Origin: Roseiarcus sp963816065
GTDB lineage: Bacteria; Pseudomonadota; Alphaproteobacteria; Rhizobiales; Beijerinckiaceae
Length of the DNA: 64,000 nucleotides
Assembly: GCA_963816065.1 (NCBI GenBank)
Contig: CAWFJG010000002.1
Location: 124,001-188,000 of the forward strand
Direction of reading: 5' to 3'
Part shown: positions 48,024-58,168 of the stretch, one piece after another
Layout: each line of letters starts with the position of its first letter
How positions within the stretch are numbered: the first letter of the stretch is position 1
Notes under the pieces: generated by a model
Database searches by the model: none
What the model saw: the letters and a program-made list of their open reading frames with translations, nothing else
What the model was told of the DNA's origin: nothing
Translations under genes and position numbers: made by a program

Positions 48024-50440
48024 ATGCGCGCGATACTTCGCCTCCTCGGCTTCATATTCGCCACCGGCGCGATCGTCTTCGTGGTCGCGGCGGCGGTGCT
48101 CGGCGCCGTCGTCTGGAAGTACGAGCAGGATCTGCCCGACTTCAGCCAGCTCAAGAACTACGAGCCGCCGGTGATGACCCGCGTCCACGCCGCCGACGGC
48201 AGTCTGCTCGCGGAATACTCGCGCGAGCGCCGGCTCTACCTGCCGTCCTCCGCCATTCCGGATCTGGTCAAGGAAGCGTTCATCTCCGCCGAAGACAAGA
48301 ACTTCTATTCGCACGGCGGGTTCGACCCCGAAGGCATCGTGCGCGCGGGCATCGTGTTCCTGCAGGGCTCGCGGCACGTCCAGGGCGCCTCGACCATCAC
48401 CCAGCAGGTGGCGAAGAACTTCCTTCTGAGCTCGGATCGCACGTTCGATCGCAAGATCCGCGAAATCCTGCTCAGCGTGCGGATCGAGTCCGCCTATTCC
48501 AAGGAAAAGATCCTCGAGCTCTACCTCAACGAGATCTACCTCGGCCTGTCGAACTACGGCGTCGCGGCGGCCGCGCTCAATTATTTCAACAAGTCGGTGC
48601 ACGAGCTTTCGATCGCCGAGGTCGCCTATCTGGCGGCGCTGCCGAAGGAGCCGAGCGCCCTCAATCCGTTCCGCAACCACGACCGCGCGGTGGAGCGCCG
48701 CAACTATGTCATCGGGCGCATGGCCGAGGATGGCTACATCACAGCAGAGCAGGCGCGGGCGGCGCGGGCCGAACCGCTGGTCGTCAATCCGCGCGTGCTG
48801 ACGCCCGACACGATCGCCGCCGGCTTCTTCGCCGAGGAAGTGCGGCGCGAACTCAGCGAGCGGTACGGCGAGCAGAAGCTCTACGAGGGCGGCCTTTCGG
48901 TCCGAACCACGCTCGATCCCAAGGTTCAGCTGATGGCGCGCAAGGCGCTCGTCGACGGGCTCGTGCGCTACGACGAGGCGCATGGCTGGCACGGAACGCT
49001 CAAGAGCATCGATCTCGGCCAGGATTGGGGCGTGCCGCTGGCCGACATTCCGGCCTATGGCGACATCAAGCCGTGGCAGCTCGCGGTCGCCCTCGACGTC
49101 AGCGGCCCATCGATCCGAATCGGACTCCAGCCCGAACATGACAAGTCCGGCGCCGTCGTCCAGGACCGGCAGACCGGCTCGGTCCCTCCCGACGGCTATC
49201 GCTGGACGGGCCGCCCCCCAAGGTCATTGGCGAAGGCCGGCGACGTCTTCTACGTCGAACCGATGGCGGGACGCATCGGCGAGTACCGCTTGCGGCAGAT
49301 TCCGGAGGTCAGCGGCGCCTGCGTCGCCATGGATCCGTTCACCGGGCGGGTGCTGGCGATGGTCGGCGGCTTCTCGTTCGACGAATCCGAGTTCAATCGC
49401 GCCACCCAGGCGCAGCGGCAGCCCGGCTCGTCGTTCAAGCCGATCGTGTACGCGGCGGCGCTCGACAACGGCTACACGCCCTCCTCGCATGATCCTCGAT
49501 GCGCCGGTGACGATCGACGACGGCAGCGGTCGAGATCTGGCAGCCGGCGAACTTCGAAGGCAAATCCGGCGGCACCCACACCCTGCGCTTCGGCGTCGAG
49601 CACTCGATCAACCTGATGACCGTGCGGCTCGCCCGCGACATCGGCATGCCGCTGGTGGTCGAATACGCCAAGCGCTTCGGCGTCTACGACAATCTGCCGC
49701 CGTTCCTGTCGATGTCGATCGGGCGCCGGCGAGACCACGGTGCTGCGCATGGTCACCGCCTATTCGATGTTCGACAACGGCGGCAAGCGGATCAAGCCGA
49801 CCCTGATCGACCGCATCCAGGATCGCTGGGGCAATACGATCTACAAGCACGACGAGCGCATCTGCGAGGGCTGCGACGCCGCCAAATGGGACAATCAGCC
49901 CGAGCCGACCCTCGTCGACAAGCGCGAGCAGGTGATCGATCCCTTGAGCGCCTACCAGATCACCTCGATCATGGAAGGCGTCATCCAGCGCGGCACCGGC
50001 ATCGCGATCAAGGAAGTCGGCAAGACCCTCGCCGGCAAGACCGGCACGACCAACGACGCCAAGGACCTCTGGTTCGTCGGCTTTTCGCCCAACCTCGCCT
50101 TCGGCGTGTTCATGGGCTACGACAAGCCGCGCTCGCTCGGCGACAGCGCCCAGGCGGCGCTCTACACCGCGCCGATCTTCCGCGATTTCATGAAGATGGC
50201 GCTGCAAGGACACGCCCGACACGCCGTTCCGCGTGCCGCCCGGGCATCAAGCTCATCTCGGTCGATGTCCATTCCGGCATGCGCGCAAGCGGGCCGGGCA
50301 CGATCATGGAGGCGTTCAAGCCCGGCACCGGGCCGCCCGACAGCTACGCGGCAGGCGGCGGCGGCGGCGGCGGGGCGGAGGCCGCGGTCGACGGCGGCGG
50401 CGGCCGGTCCGTCGGCTCGGGGACGGGCGGCCTCTACTGA
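48024..50440 (+). CDS. mrcA: Penicillin-binding protein 1A, several frameshifts
   Basis: About 804 residues. I chose ATG 48024, giving MRAILRLLGF and a membrane helix, over ATG 47994. The glycosyltransferase (GT51) domain has EDKNFYSHGGFDPEGIVRAG, GASTITQQVAKNF and RKIREILLSVRIE. The transpeptidase domain has SxxK in QPGSSFKPIVYAAAL, SIN in VEHSINLMTVRL and KTG in AGKTGTTNDAKD. Five extra bases between 49490 and 50270 are needed to join the frames. The C-terminus is glycine-rich. It builds and cross-links peptidoglycan. Confidence 0.92.
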
Positions 50441-50550
50441 GGCTCGAGCGATTTGCCTCATAAGGCCGGAGAGGCTAGACGACGGACGTCGCGTCGTGGA
50501 GATCCACCCCCGCGACCTGGCGTCCTTCGGGCCCAAACGGATTTGGACGC

Positions 50551-51683
50551 ATGCGCGCCGAAGCCGAACAGCTGGTCGAAGACATCAAGCAGTCCGTGGG
50601 ACTGCTGAGGAGGCATCTTTGACGTCGAGACCGCGACGCGCCGCCTAGCCGAACTCAACGCCAAGTCCGAAGATCCCGGCCTCTGGAACGACCCGACGCC
50701 GCGCAGAAGCTGATGCGCGAGCGCACGCTGCTCGAGGAGCGGCTCGGCTCGCTCGCCAAGATCCAGCGCGACCTCGACGACGCGACCACCCTCGTCGAAC
50801 TCGGCGAGGCCGAGGGCGACGCAGGCGACCGAGGCCGAGGGCCTCGCCGCCCTGAGGGCGCTGAAGGCCGAGGGCGAGCGGCGCCAGCTCGAGGCGCTGC
50901 TGTCGGGCGAGGCGGACGGCAACGACAGCTATGTCGAAGTCCATTCGGGCGCGGGCGGCACCGAAAGCGCCGACTGGGCGCGCATGCTGCTGCGCATGTA
51001 CGTGCGCTGGGCGGAGCGGCGGAAATTCGATGTCGAGATGATCGAAGAGACGCGCGGGCGACGAGGCGGGCATCAAGTCGGCGACGATCATGGTCAAGGG
51101 CCATAACGCCCACGGCTGGCTGAAGACCGAATCGGGCGTGCATCGCCTCGTGCGCATTTCGCCGTTCGATTCGAACGCCCGCCGGCACACCAGCTTCGCC
51201 TCGCGTCTGGGTCTATCCGGTGGTCGACGACCGCATCCAGATCGACGTCAACGAGGGCGATTGCCGCATCGACACCTATCGCGCGTCCGGCGCGGGCGGG
51301 CAGCACGTCAACAAGACCGAATCGGCGGTGCGCATCACCCACATGCCGACCGGCATCGTCGTCGCCTGCCAGTCGGAGCGCTCGCAGCACAAGAACCGCG
51401 CGACCGCCTGGAACATGCTGCGCGCGCGCCTCTACGAGCGCGAGCTGGAGCTGCGCGAGGCCAAGGTCACCGCCGACGCGGCCTCCAAGACCGACATCGG
51501 CTGGGGCCACCAGATCCGCTCCTACGTGCTGCAGCCCTACCAGATGGTCAAGGACCTGCGCACCGGCCACGTCTCGGGCACGCCGTCCGAAGTGCTCGAC
51601 GGCGACCTCGACCCGTTCATGGAAGCCTCGCTCGCGCAGACGCCTGTCCGGGCCGGACGGTGGTGGTCGAGGACGTGGAGTAG
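50551..51683 (+). CDS. prfB: Peptide chain release factor 2, programmed +1 frameshift
   Basis: RF2 recognises UGA and UAA stop codons. The first 23 codons, MRAEAEQLVEDIKQSVGLLR and RHL, end at TGA 50620-50622. Translation resumes in the +1 frame as DVETATRRLAELNAK, which matches RF2. The break is the known autoregulatory site, not an error. Downstream are HSGAGGTESADWARMLLRMY with the GGQ-domain lead, RASGAGGQHVNKTESAVRIT holding the GGQ motif, and SQHKNRATAWNMLRARLYE. Five or six further single-base breaks near 50690, 50822, 51055, 51208 and 51640 are ordinary indels. The corrected stop is 51681-51683 (VVEDVE-stop). The stop-codon recognition loop of RF2 is recognisable around the SPFDSNARRHTSFAS segment. 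Confidence 0.92.
50608..50623 (+). promoter_or_regulatory. prfB programmed +1 frameshift signal
   Basis: AGGAGG (50608-50613), an internal Shine-Dalgarno-like hexamer, lies three bases before CTT TGA C. This is the classic RF2 slip site. When RF2 is scarce the ribosome pauses at TGA, slips by one base and reads GAC. Bases, order and spacing match the well-known signal of other bacteria. Confidence 0.9.
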
Positions 51684-51859
51684 GCGCCCGTCCTTCGCCC
51701 GCTCGCGGGGAGAAGGTTGGGCCGCGGGGCAGGGCGAGCGCACACTCATCGCCGCCGTTCAGCCTTCTCGCGGCGCCCCCGCGCGACCTGCTGCAGCCCT
51801 GGCAAGGTCCCCATGTTTTCAAGGCGCTAAGCGTGCAAAACTGTCCCAAATTTCGATTT

Positions 51860-51882
51860 TTGTACATTCTATAAATGTACAA
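51860..51882. promoter_or_regulatory. Perfect 8-base inverted repeat of unknown role
   Basis: TTGTACAT-N7-ATGTACAA with an AT-rich centre (TCTATAA). It lies between the convergent ends of prfB and the DUF2189 gene in an AT-rich patch. It looks like a protein-binding site rather than a terminator, yet there is no gene start beside it. Confidence 0.5.
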
Positions 51883-51905
51883 GTGGCAGGCGCCATGTTT
51901 GCGGG

Positions 51906-52823
51906 CTACACCCGCCCCCTGCGGAAAAAGTCGAGCACGTCGAGAAAGGTCCACACCTCCCGCAAACCCGGGGTCTCGACCAGGCCCCTGGCGGTCGGCG
52001 GCTCGATCGGGACTTCGTTCGCCGGGTCGCGGGCGACGGCGCGACGGTAAAGACGCCAGGTGGCGTGGCCGAGCACCGGCATGACGACGGCCAGGCCGAT
52101 GAACAGCGGCAGCGCGCCGAGGACGAGCGCCGCGGCGACGATCGCGCCCCACAGCGCGACCGGGCCCGGATTGTCGCGCGCGAGCCGGGTCGAGGCGACG
52201 ATCGCCGGGGCGAGGCCGACGTCGCGGTCGAGCATCAGCGGAAACGACACGACGCTGATCATCAGCGCCACCGCGGCAAAGCCGAAGCCGACGGCGCAGC
52301 CGACGACGATCAGCGTCCAGCCCCGGCTGGTGGTCAGAACGTCGTGCAGGAACGGCGCAGCCGCGGCGGGCGCCTTCGGGCCATAGAGCGAAGTGCAGAG
52401 GTATTGCGCGGTTCCGATCCACAGCGCGAACAGCGCCAGCAGAAAGAGCCCGAGCATGATCACCGAGGGCAGCGCCGGCGAACGAAACACGGCGAACGCG
52501 TCCCGCGCCGACGCCGCCAAGCCCGCCTCGCGCCGCCGGCTGAGCTCATAGAGGCCGACGGCGAAGAACGGCCCGAGGAGGGCAAAGCCCGCAGCCAGCG
52601 GGAAGGCGAGGTGCAGCGCGCTGGCGAACGACGACAGCGCCGCCAACACGATGCCGGCGAGGGCATAGAAGACGCCCACGAACGCGACATGGGTCGGCAT
52701 CGCCAAGAAATCCGCAAACCCTTCCTTCAGGGCGGCAATGCAGTCGCCTGCGCGGAGCCCGCGGAGCGCGATCGGCGCCTCGAACGCCTTGGGTCCGAAA
52801 TAGACATGGAAAGCATGTGCCAT
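51906..52823 (-). CDS. DUF2189 integral membrane protein
   Basis: An intact protein of about 305 residues from ATG 52823 (MAHAFHVYFGPKAFE). It has six hydrophobic segments, starting VAFVGVFYALAGIVLAALSS and ending ALPLFIGLAVVMPVLGHATW. The HATWRLYRRAV segment near the C-terminus is typical of the DUF2189 family, whose role is not known. Such genes are often found near cytochrome oxidase or nitrite reductase genes in other organisms, but not here. Confidence 0.85.
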   Translation of the reverse strand: MAHAFHVYFGPKAFEAPIALRGLRAGDCIAALKEGFADFLAMPTHVAFVGVFYALAGIVLAALSSFASALHLAFPLAAGFALLGPFFAVGLYELSRRREAGLAASARDAFAVFRSPALPSVIMLGLFLLALFALWIGTAQYLCTSLYGPKAPAAAAPFLHDVLTTSRGWTLIVVGCAVGFGFAAVALMISVVSFPLMLDRDVGLAPAIVASTRLARDNPGPVALWGAIVAAALVLGALPLFIGLAVVMPVLGHATWRLYRRAVARDPANEVPIEPPTARGLVETPGLREVWTFLDVLDFFRRGRV

Positions 52824-53093
52824 GGCCGTCCTCCGCATGGTTTTTGCGGGACCTCCGACCGAGGCGCCGCGGCTCTTGGGCCGCGGCCGCTTGGCGGAAG
52901 GCGCGCCGCATGGATGGCCTTATGGGGCGAAGAGGCGGGTTTTGTGGGGTGGAGGGGCGGCGTTTTTGTGGAGGGGGCGGCTTGCTGCGGTCGCAATGCG
53001 GCGGTCAAAACATCTTTCTGGCGTGAGCGCGTAGAAACGAGCTATCGATGCTGCGTTGCGGGGACTGTCGGCCCGGTGGACAATTCCAAAGAA

Positions 53094-53278
53094 TGAACTC
53101 TCTCGAAATCGAAGAGGCGGTAACCAGGCTGGCCGAGCGGCCGTTCGATCCGCAGGAGTTCCCGTTCGCCTTCCTCGAAGCGTTTGGCAACAAGGAGACG
53201 ACACTCAGGCGCCTCCGCAAGGGCGAGTCGAACAGGTTGGACCTCGGCGTCCTCTGGATTGCTTCCCCCGGGCTTTGA
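53094..53278 (+). pseudogene. N-terminal remnant of a class I DNA methyltransferase
   Basis: The first 50 or so residues, MNSLEIEEAVTRLAERPFDP with FPFAFLEAFGNKETTLRRLR and LDLG, match the start of large SAM-dependent DNA methyltransferases of restriction-type operons. After Leu-Gly-Val the frame runs into a REP-like repeat and stops. The rest of the expected 800-900 residues, including the methyltransferase motifs, is missing. It is therefore a deletion remnant, directly before the HEPN-MNT pair. Confidence 0.65.
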
Positions 53279-53300
53279 ACCGGGGGTCGCGATGACGGGG
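53252..53300. repeat. REP-like half element at the methyltransferase break
   Basis: TGGATTGCTTC, then a CCCCCGGG...CCGGGGG hairpin, then TCGCGATGACGG. It is related to the dispersed element at 27547-27634 and marks the point where the methyltransferase frame ends. Confidence 0.55.
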
Positions 53301-53349
53301 CCTCTATGATCTGCGTAATCTGGATTGCGAGCAGGAAAGGACTCCTTTG

Positions 53350-53664
53350 GTGCATGCGACGGTCGAACAAAGGCGCGTCGAACTGCAAGCCCTCTGCCGG
53401 CGGTTCGGCGTGGCGCGGCTCGATGTCTTCGGCTCGGCGGCGCGCGGCGTAGATTTCGACGCCGGGACCAGCGACGTCGATTTTCTTGTTGAGTTCGAAC
53501 CGCCGGATGACGGCTTAACGCGCTATCTCGACTTCCGCGACGCGCTCGAAGCGCTGCTCGAACGGCCGGTGGATCTCGTCGATCGCAAGGATGTCGAGTC
53601 GAGCCGCAATTATATCCGCCGTCGGCTGATTCTGAACGGGGCCGAGCCCGTCTATGCCGCCTGA
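53350..53664 (+). CDS. mntA: MNT-type nucleotidyltransferase antitoxin
   Basis: 104 residues from GTG 53350 (TTG 53347 possible). A minimal nucleotidyltransferase domain with FGSAARGVDFDAGTSDVDFL, the Gly-Ser...Asp-x-Asp active site, and a third acid in PVDLVDRKDV. In HEPN-MNT pairs the MNT protein adds AMP to the HEPN toxin and silences it. It overlaps the next gene by 11 bases, as is usual for such pairs. Confidence 0.88.
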   Translation: MHATVEQRRVELQALCRRFGVARLDVFGSAARGVDFDAGTSDVDFLVEFEPPDDGLTRYLDFRDALEALLERPVDLVDRKDVESSRNYIRRRLILNGAEPVYAA

Positions 53665-54019
53665 TCGTCCCGGCGCGGGCGCGCGCGATCCCGCGCTCTT
53701 GCTCGACATGAGGCTCGCCGCCGAGGACGCGCTGGCATTCGTCGCCGGCCTTGACGAGCGCGCCTTCCTCATGAGCGACCTGCATCAGAGCGCCGTCATC
53801 CGAAAACTGGCCGTGATCGGCGAGGCGGCGGGAAAGGTGTCGAAGGCCTTCTCAGCCGCCCATCCGGACATTCCCTGGCGCGAGATGACCGGCCTGCGCC
53901 ATCGTCTCATCCACGGCTACGGCGATGTGCGGCTCGACATCGTCTGGAGCGTGACGACCCAGCGACTGCCGGGCCTCATCGCCGCTCTGCATCCCCTGAT
54001 CCCGCCGGACTCCGATTGA
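53654..54019 (+). CDS. hepT: HepT-like HEPN ribonuclease toxin
   Basis: 121 residues, all helical. The toxin motif R-x4-H-x-Y is present as RHRLIHGY, and the tyrosine is the residue that MntA adenylylates in studied pairs. VIGEAAGKVSKAF and PWREMTGLRHRLIHGY are family signatures. The pair sits between the methyltransferase remnant and the helicase remnant and appears intact, which suggests it survived the decay of the surrounding operon. Confidence 0.88.
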   Translation: MPPDRPGAGARDPALLLDMRLAAEDALAFVAGLDERAFLMSDLHQSAVIRKLAVIGEAAGKVSKAFSAAHPDIPWREMTGLRHRLIHGYGDVRLDIVWSVTTQRLPGLIAALHPLIPPDSD

Positions 54020-54530
54020 TGACGACGCCAACGATCCCGACCGTCTCCGTCTCCTACGCCCGCAGGTGCTGGCGCCGCGCTTCGAATTTAAGCCGGGGAA
54101 TCCGAACAATGGTCCGACGCCGGGCTTCGATTACGGCGAGGGCGGCTACAACCCAGACAAATACAACGTCGGCTTCGATGAGCAGAGCGAGAAGTTCCAG
54201 ATCGAGATCAAGGGGCTTGCAACTCCGAACAGCGAGGAAGCGGCGCGCATCCGCCAGGAGGACCTGAACGAGGTCATCGCCGCCTTCGTGCAAGACAAGA
54301 CGGCGATCGAGAGCGGCCTTTTTGATGAGGAAGTCGCGCCTGAAGAGTTGATCCAGGTCCGCATGGGCAAGATCGTCAAGGACAAATATCCCGAACTCGA
54401 CGAAGCGGATCAGGAGGCGGTGCGCCAGCACGCGGTCGCCGCCCTGCAACCTCACCGAGAAGGCGAAGGAAATCGCCAACAGCGGCTGCGCCGCCGGCGG
54501 CGGCTTCGCTGAAGGCGAAGAGAGCGGCAA
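54019..54530 (+). pseudogene. Tail fragment of a helicase-like restriction gene
   Basis: A frame without a proper start begins right after hepT and reads DDDANDPDRLRLLRPQVLAP, then FEFKPGNPNNGPTPGFDYGE and KFQIEIKGLATPNSEEAARI, to NLTEKAKEIANSG after a frameshift near 54447. I associate this with the C-terminal third of the DEAD/DEAH-type helicases found beside such methyltransferases and GIY-YIG genes. No helicase motif is present in what remains. The assignment rests on memory of the family and on context. Confidence 0.45.
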
Positions 54531-55219
54531 TGCCGCGTTTAACGCGACAGACCCGCCCCTTCGAGTTGAAGGCCGAAATCAGGAAGGGCGCATGGTTTGT
54601 CCTCGAGGGACAGAAGGCTTACGTGGCCGAGGCCGGGGACACCTTCACTACCCCGCACGGGAAAACCGACGCGCGGCTGCGGGTGATTTTCGACAACGGC
54701 GCCGAGAGCAACATGCTGATGCGGTCGCTTCAGCGGGCGCTCAACGGCGATGAAACGGCGCGACGGATCACCGATCCGTTCGCCGGCCCGCTGTTCTCCG
54801 AGGAACTCGCCGAAGACGACCAAGCCAGCGGGACCATCTATGTCCTGAGGAGCAAATCGGATCACCCGCTGGTCTCGACCAACCGGGACCTGGTTCACAA
54901 GATCGGCGTCACGAACGTGAACGTGAAGCAGCGCGTCCAGGGCGCGCGCTTGCAGCCTACGTTCCTCATGGCCGACGTCGAGATCGTCGCCACGTATGAG
55001 CTTTACAACATCAATCGGTCCCGGCTCGAAAATCTCATTCACCGAATCTTCGCGCCAGCCCGGCTGGCGATCGAAATCAAAGATCGGTTCGGCCAGCCCG
55101 TCATTCCCAAGGAGTGGTTTCTCGTCCCGCTGTTTGCGATCGACGAGGCCGTCAAGAGGATAAAGGACGGCACGATCGCGGTTACGTCTACGACGAAGAC
55201 GGCGAAGCTGACAAAGTGA
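54530..55219 (+). CDS. GIY-YIG nuclease family protein
   Basis: 229 intact residues. The N-terminal part (RQTRPFELKAEIRKGAWFVL) is conserved in this protein type. The GIY-YIG-like core is GTIYVLRSKSDHPLV followed by HKIGVTNVNVKQRV, with a downstream Tyr-Glu-Leu-Tyr and LENLIHRIFAPARL; this is the T5orf172-like version. Proteins of this type follow a methyltransferase and a helicase in defence-type operons. A role in DNA cutting is inferred. Confidence 0.75.
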   Translation: MPRLTRQTRPFELKAEIRKGAWFVLEGQKAYVAEAGDTFTTPHGKTDARLRVIFDNGAESNMLMRSLQRALNGDETARRITDPFAGPLFSEELAEDDQASGTIYVLRSKSDHPLVSTNRDLVHKIGVTNVNVKQRVQGARLQPTFLMADVEIVATYELYNINRSRLENLIHRIFAPARLAIEIKDRFGQPVIPKEWFLVPLFAIDEAVKRIKDGTIAVTSTTKTAKLTK

Positions 55220-55338
55220 CGGCTACTGACTTTGCACGCGCCTGCTCCAATCATGCCGTGAGGAGCGGTTCGGTCCATCTCTCTCAAAAGGGCCGCCGTC
55301 ATCGGAGGCCGGTGTCCAGGGGAATCGGGTGAACAATT

Positions 55339-55707
55339 TCATCGGGTGATCAGGCTGGCGAGGAAATCGTCGTCCCATCCGGCGGTTTTTCGTTTCAGCC
55401 GCATGGAGGCCTTTCCGGGAGCGAGGCGGAACAGGTTCTGCGCCATGTGCTTGATCGCACAGAAGTTGGCCGGAGCGTGATCGGTTCGCAGCCGGCACTC
55501 GTCGTCGCGGAACACCATATCCAACACCCAGTGTAGGCTGTTCTCGATCGCCCAGTGGCTGCGGACGATCGGCCCCAGCATGCACGCGATCATCGTCAGG
55601 GAGGTCAGGTAGAAGCGGATCTCCCGTTCGATCTTGTCGCCGGTTTCCCGCTCGCTTTCGACCACGACCACGGCCTTCAATCCGGGCCAGTCGTGACGCT
55701 CCTGCAC
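55339..55707 (-). pseudogene. ISAs1 transposase, C-terminal part
   Basis: QERHDWPGLKAVVVVESERE through RSHWAIENSLHWVLDMVFRD (third catalytic acid region) to the end of the protein. It is separated from its N-terminal part by the IS21 insertion and cannot be functional. Confidence 0.9.
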
Positions 55708-55861
55708 CCAGCCTGCCGATTCCGATGAAGCCGCCCGTCTATAACGGGATGATTGCGCCCAGGGATTCCTGGATGATGCCGCCCCCCTGTAACGAGATGA
55801 TCCCGCCCGGGGCGCCGCGCTTGTTGGCCGAGTGAGTTTCTTCCTCCGATGTGGCTTTTGG

Positions 55862-56608
55862 TCAAGCCGTTTTGGACGGCTTGGCGCGCGCTCGGCGCAG
55901 GCTCTCGCCGGACAGCTCGATGCGATGGGCGTTGTGGACGAGGCGATCCAGGATGGCGTCGGCGTAAGTGGGATCGCCGATGACCTCGTGCCAGGCGGAC
56001 AGAGGGAGCTGGGAGGTGACGATCGTCGATCGGCGGCCGTATCGCTCTTCGAGGATTTCGAGCAGGTCGTGACGGGCGCCGGCGTCGAGGGGCTCGAGGC
56101 CGAAGTCGTCGAGAATGAGCAGATCGGCGCGGCCGAGGGATTTGATGAGGCGCGGATGGCGCCCGTCGCCTCGGGCGAGCGCCAGGTCGTCGCAGAGCTT
56201 CGGCCAGCGATGATAGAGGACGGAGCGATTGTCGCGGCAGGCTTTGTGGCCGATGGCGCAGGCGAGCCAACTTTTGCCGACGCCGGCTGGGCCGACCAGG
56301 GCGAGATTGTCGTGGGCGTCGATCCATTCGCCCTCGGAGAGCTTTTGGAACAGGGCGCGATCGAGACCTCGGGCGGCGCGATAGTCGACGTCTTCGACGC
56401 TCGCCTGCTGGCGGAGCTTGGCGGCGCGCAGCCGCGCCGTCAGCCGTTTGTCCCTCCGCCATGAGGCCTCCCTGTCGAGCAGCAGGGCGAGCCAGTCGGC
56501 GTGGGCGAGGTCCTTGGCCTGGTCGGCGTCGGCGAGATCGGCGAAAGCCTTGGCCATTCCATGGAGGCCGAGGGCGTGAAGCTGATCGAGGGTGGGATGT
56601 TTGAGCAC
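55862..56608 (-). CDS. istB: IS21 helper ATPase IstB
   Basis: 248 residues from GTG 56608, preceded by GAGGAG. An AAA+ protein with Walker A GPAGVGKSWLA, Walker B LLILDDFGLEPL and arginine-finger region RRSTIVTSQLPLSAWHEVIG. It assembles on DNA and activates the IstA transposase. It reads open together with istA only because one base is missing at the junction. Confidence 0.92.
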   Translation of the reverse strand: MLKHPTLDQLHALGLHGMAKAFADLADADQAKDLAHADWLALLLDREASWRRDKRLTARLRAAKLRQQASVEDVDYRAARGLDRALFQKLSEGEWIDAHDNLALVGPAGVGKSWLACAIGHKACRDNRSVLYHRWPKLCDDLALARGDGRHPRLIKSLGRADLLILDDFGLEPLDAGARHDLLEILEERYGRRSTIVTSQLPLSAWHEVIGDPTYADAILDRLVHNAHRIELSGESLRRARAKPSKTA

Positions 56609-56621
56609 GTTGGCGTTCTCC

Positions 56622-58168
56622 TCAATGGTAGTAGCGGGGCCGCGGATGTTGGGATGGCGGATCGGGGCCGTCTCCGCGGGGCGCTTGGGCGCCGGCTTCC
56701 GATCGAGCTTGTTGTCGAGGATGGATTTGACGGAGCCGTAGGTCCGGGCGCCGATCTCGATGGCGCGTTCGGCGGCGGCCTCGACGCGCGCGGCGCCATA
56801 GGGGCCGGCGAGGCGGACGATGCCGAGACAGGCGCGATAGCCCTGCTCGGGATGGGGCCGGGCCTCCAGGATCTGCTCGCACAGCGCCGCGGTCGCCGGG
56901 CCGATCTTGCGGGCGTCTTCCCGGATGCGCTCGATCGTCCAGCCGGCATAGCGCCTGTGGCTGGAGGGCATGTGCTCGGGAACAGTCGTGTGCTTCCGGT
57001 TCCCGCTTGTCCGTAAATGGACGGCGATGCGCTCGCCGTTGTGGAAGATCTCGACGCCGCGGGCGGTCAGGCGCGCCTCGACCTCGGCGCGGGCGAAGCG
57101 ATAGGGGACGGAGTAATAATGTGCGTCGATGTCGACGTGATAGTCGACGCCGACGCGGCGCACGCGCCATTCGCTGTATTCGTAGGGCTCTCCCGGCAGA
57201 TCTTTCAGCGCCGGGCGGTCGACCTCCTCGAACAACTGGCGGCGGGTGACGCCGAGCCTGCGAGGGTCTGGCTGTTCGTTGAGCTGGTTCATCAGCTCGC
57301 CGAGCGCGGCGTTGACGTCGGCGAGGCTATAGAAGATCCGGCGGCGGAGCCGGCCGAGCAGCCAGCGCTCGACGATCAGCACCGCCTGTTCGACTTTCGC
57401 TTTGTCGCGCGGCTTTCTCGGCCTCGCCGGCAGGATGGCGGTTCCGTAATGCGCCGCCATCTCGGCGTAGGTGCGATTGACCTGCGGGTCGTAGAAGCAG
57501 GCCTTGACGATCGCGGTCTTGGCGTTGTCCGGCACGATGAGTTCGGGAACGCCGCCGATCGCCTCGAAGGCGCGCACATGGGCGTCGATCCAGTCGGGGA
57601 GCGTCTGCGTCCAGCTCGCCTTGGCGAAGGTGAAGCTCGACGCCCCCAGCACGGCGACGAAGATCTGCGCCATGCGGATCTCGCCGGTGAGCCGGTCGAT
57701 GACGACCGGGACGCCGTCGCCGGCATAGTCGACGAACAGCCGCTCGCCGGCGGCGTGCGTCTGCCGCATCGTCACCGACAGCGTCTTCTCGAAGGCGCGA
57801 TAGAGCTCGCAGAAGCGCGAGTAGCTGTAGCCGCCCGGGTTCGCGGCGATATATTCGTCCCAGAAAATCATCAGGGTGACGTGCTTGCGCTTCAACTCGC
57901 GATGCACGCTCGCCCAATCCGGCTCCTCGATGCGCCGATGGCCCCGTTTGCTGCGCCGGCTGGCGTAGAGCGCCGCCTCCAGCGCGTCGTCGTTCATGTC
58001 GTCCGGCAGCGGCCAGGACAGCCCGGCGGTCTCCGTCCGCTTCAGCGTCTCCCGCACCGTCGAGCGCGCCATGCCGAGCCGGCGGGAGATCTCGTGCGCC
58101 GAAATCGACGACGACTTCAGCCGAATAATCTCGCGCGCATGGCGCATCGTAATCCGCTCCGCTGGCAT
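56622..58168 (-). CDS. istA: IS21 transposase IstA, one frameshift at its end
   Basis: About 515 residues. The N-terminal helix-turn-helix includes SAHEISRRLGMARSTVRETL. The retroviral-integrase-type core has DYAGDGVPVV and VPDNAKTAIVK with the first two catalytic acids. One missing base near 56640 fuses it in frame to istB; with the base restored it ends PRYYH and TGA at 56622-56624, the usual IstA terminus, just before the istB ribosome site. Confidence 0.9.

Noticed and set aside
50551..50622. Treating the prfB TGA as another assembly error or a pseudogene
   Set aside because: The AGGAGG and CTTTGAC context with correct spacing identifies the programmed site.
53094..53278. A complete small protein of 61 residues
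   Set aside because: Its sequence is the start of a much larger methyltransferase and its last residues are encoded by a dispersed repeat.
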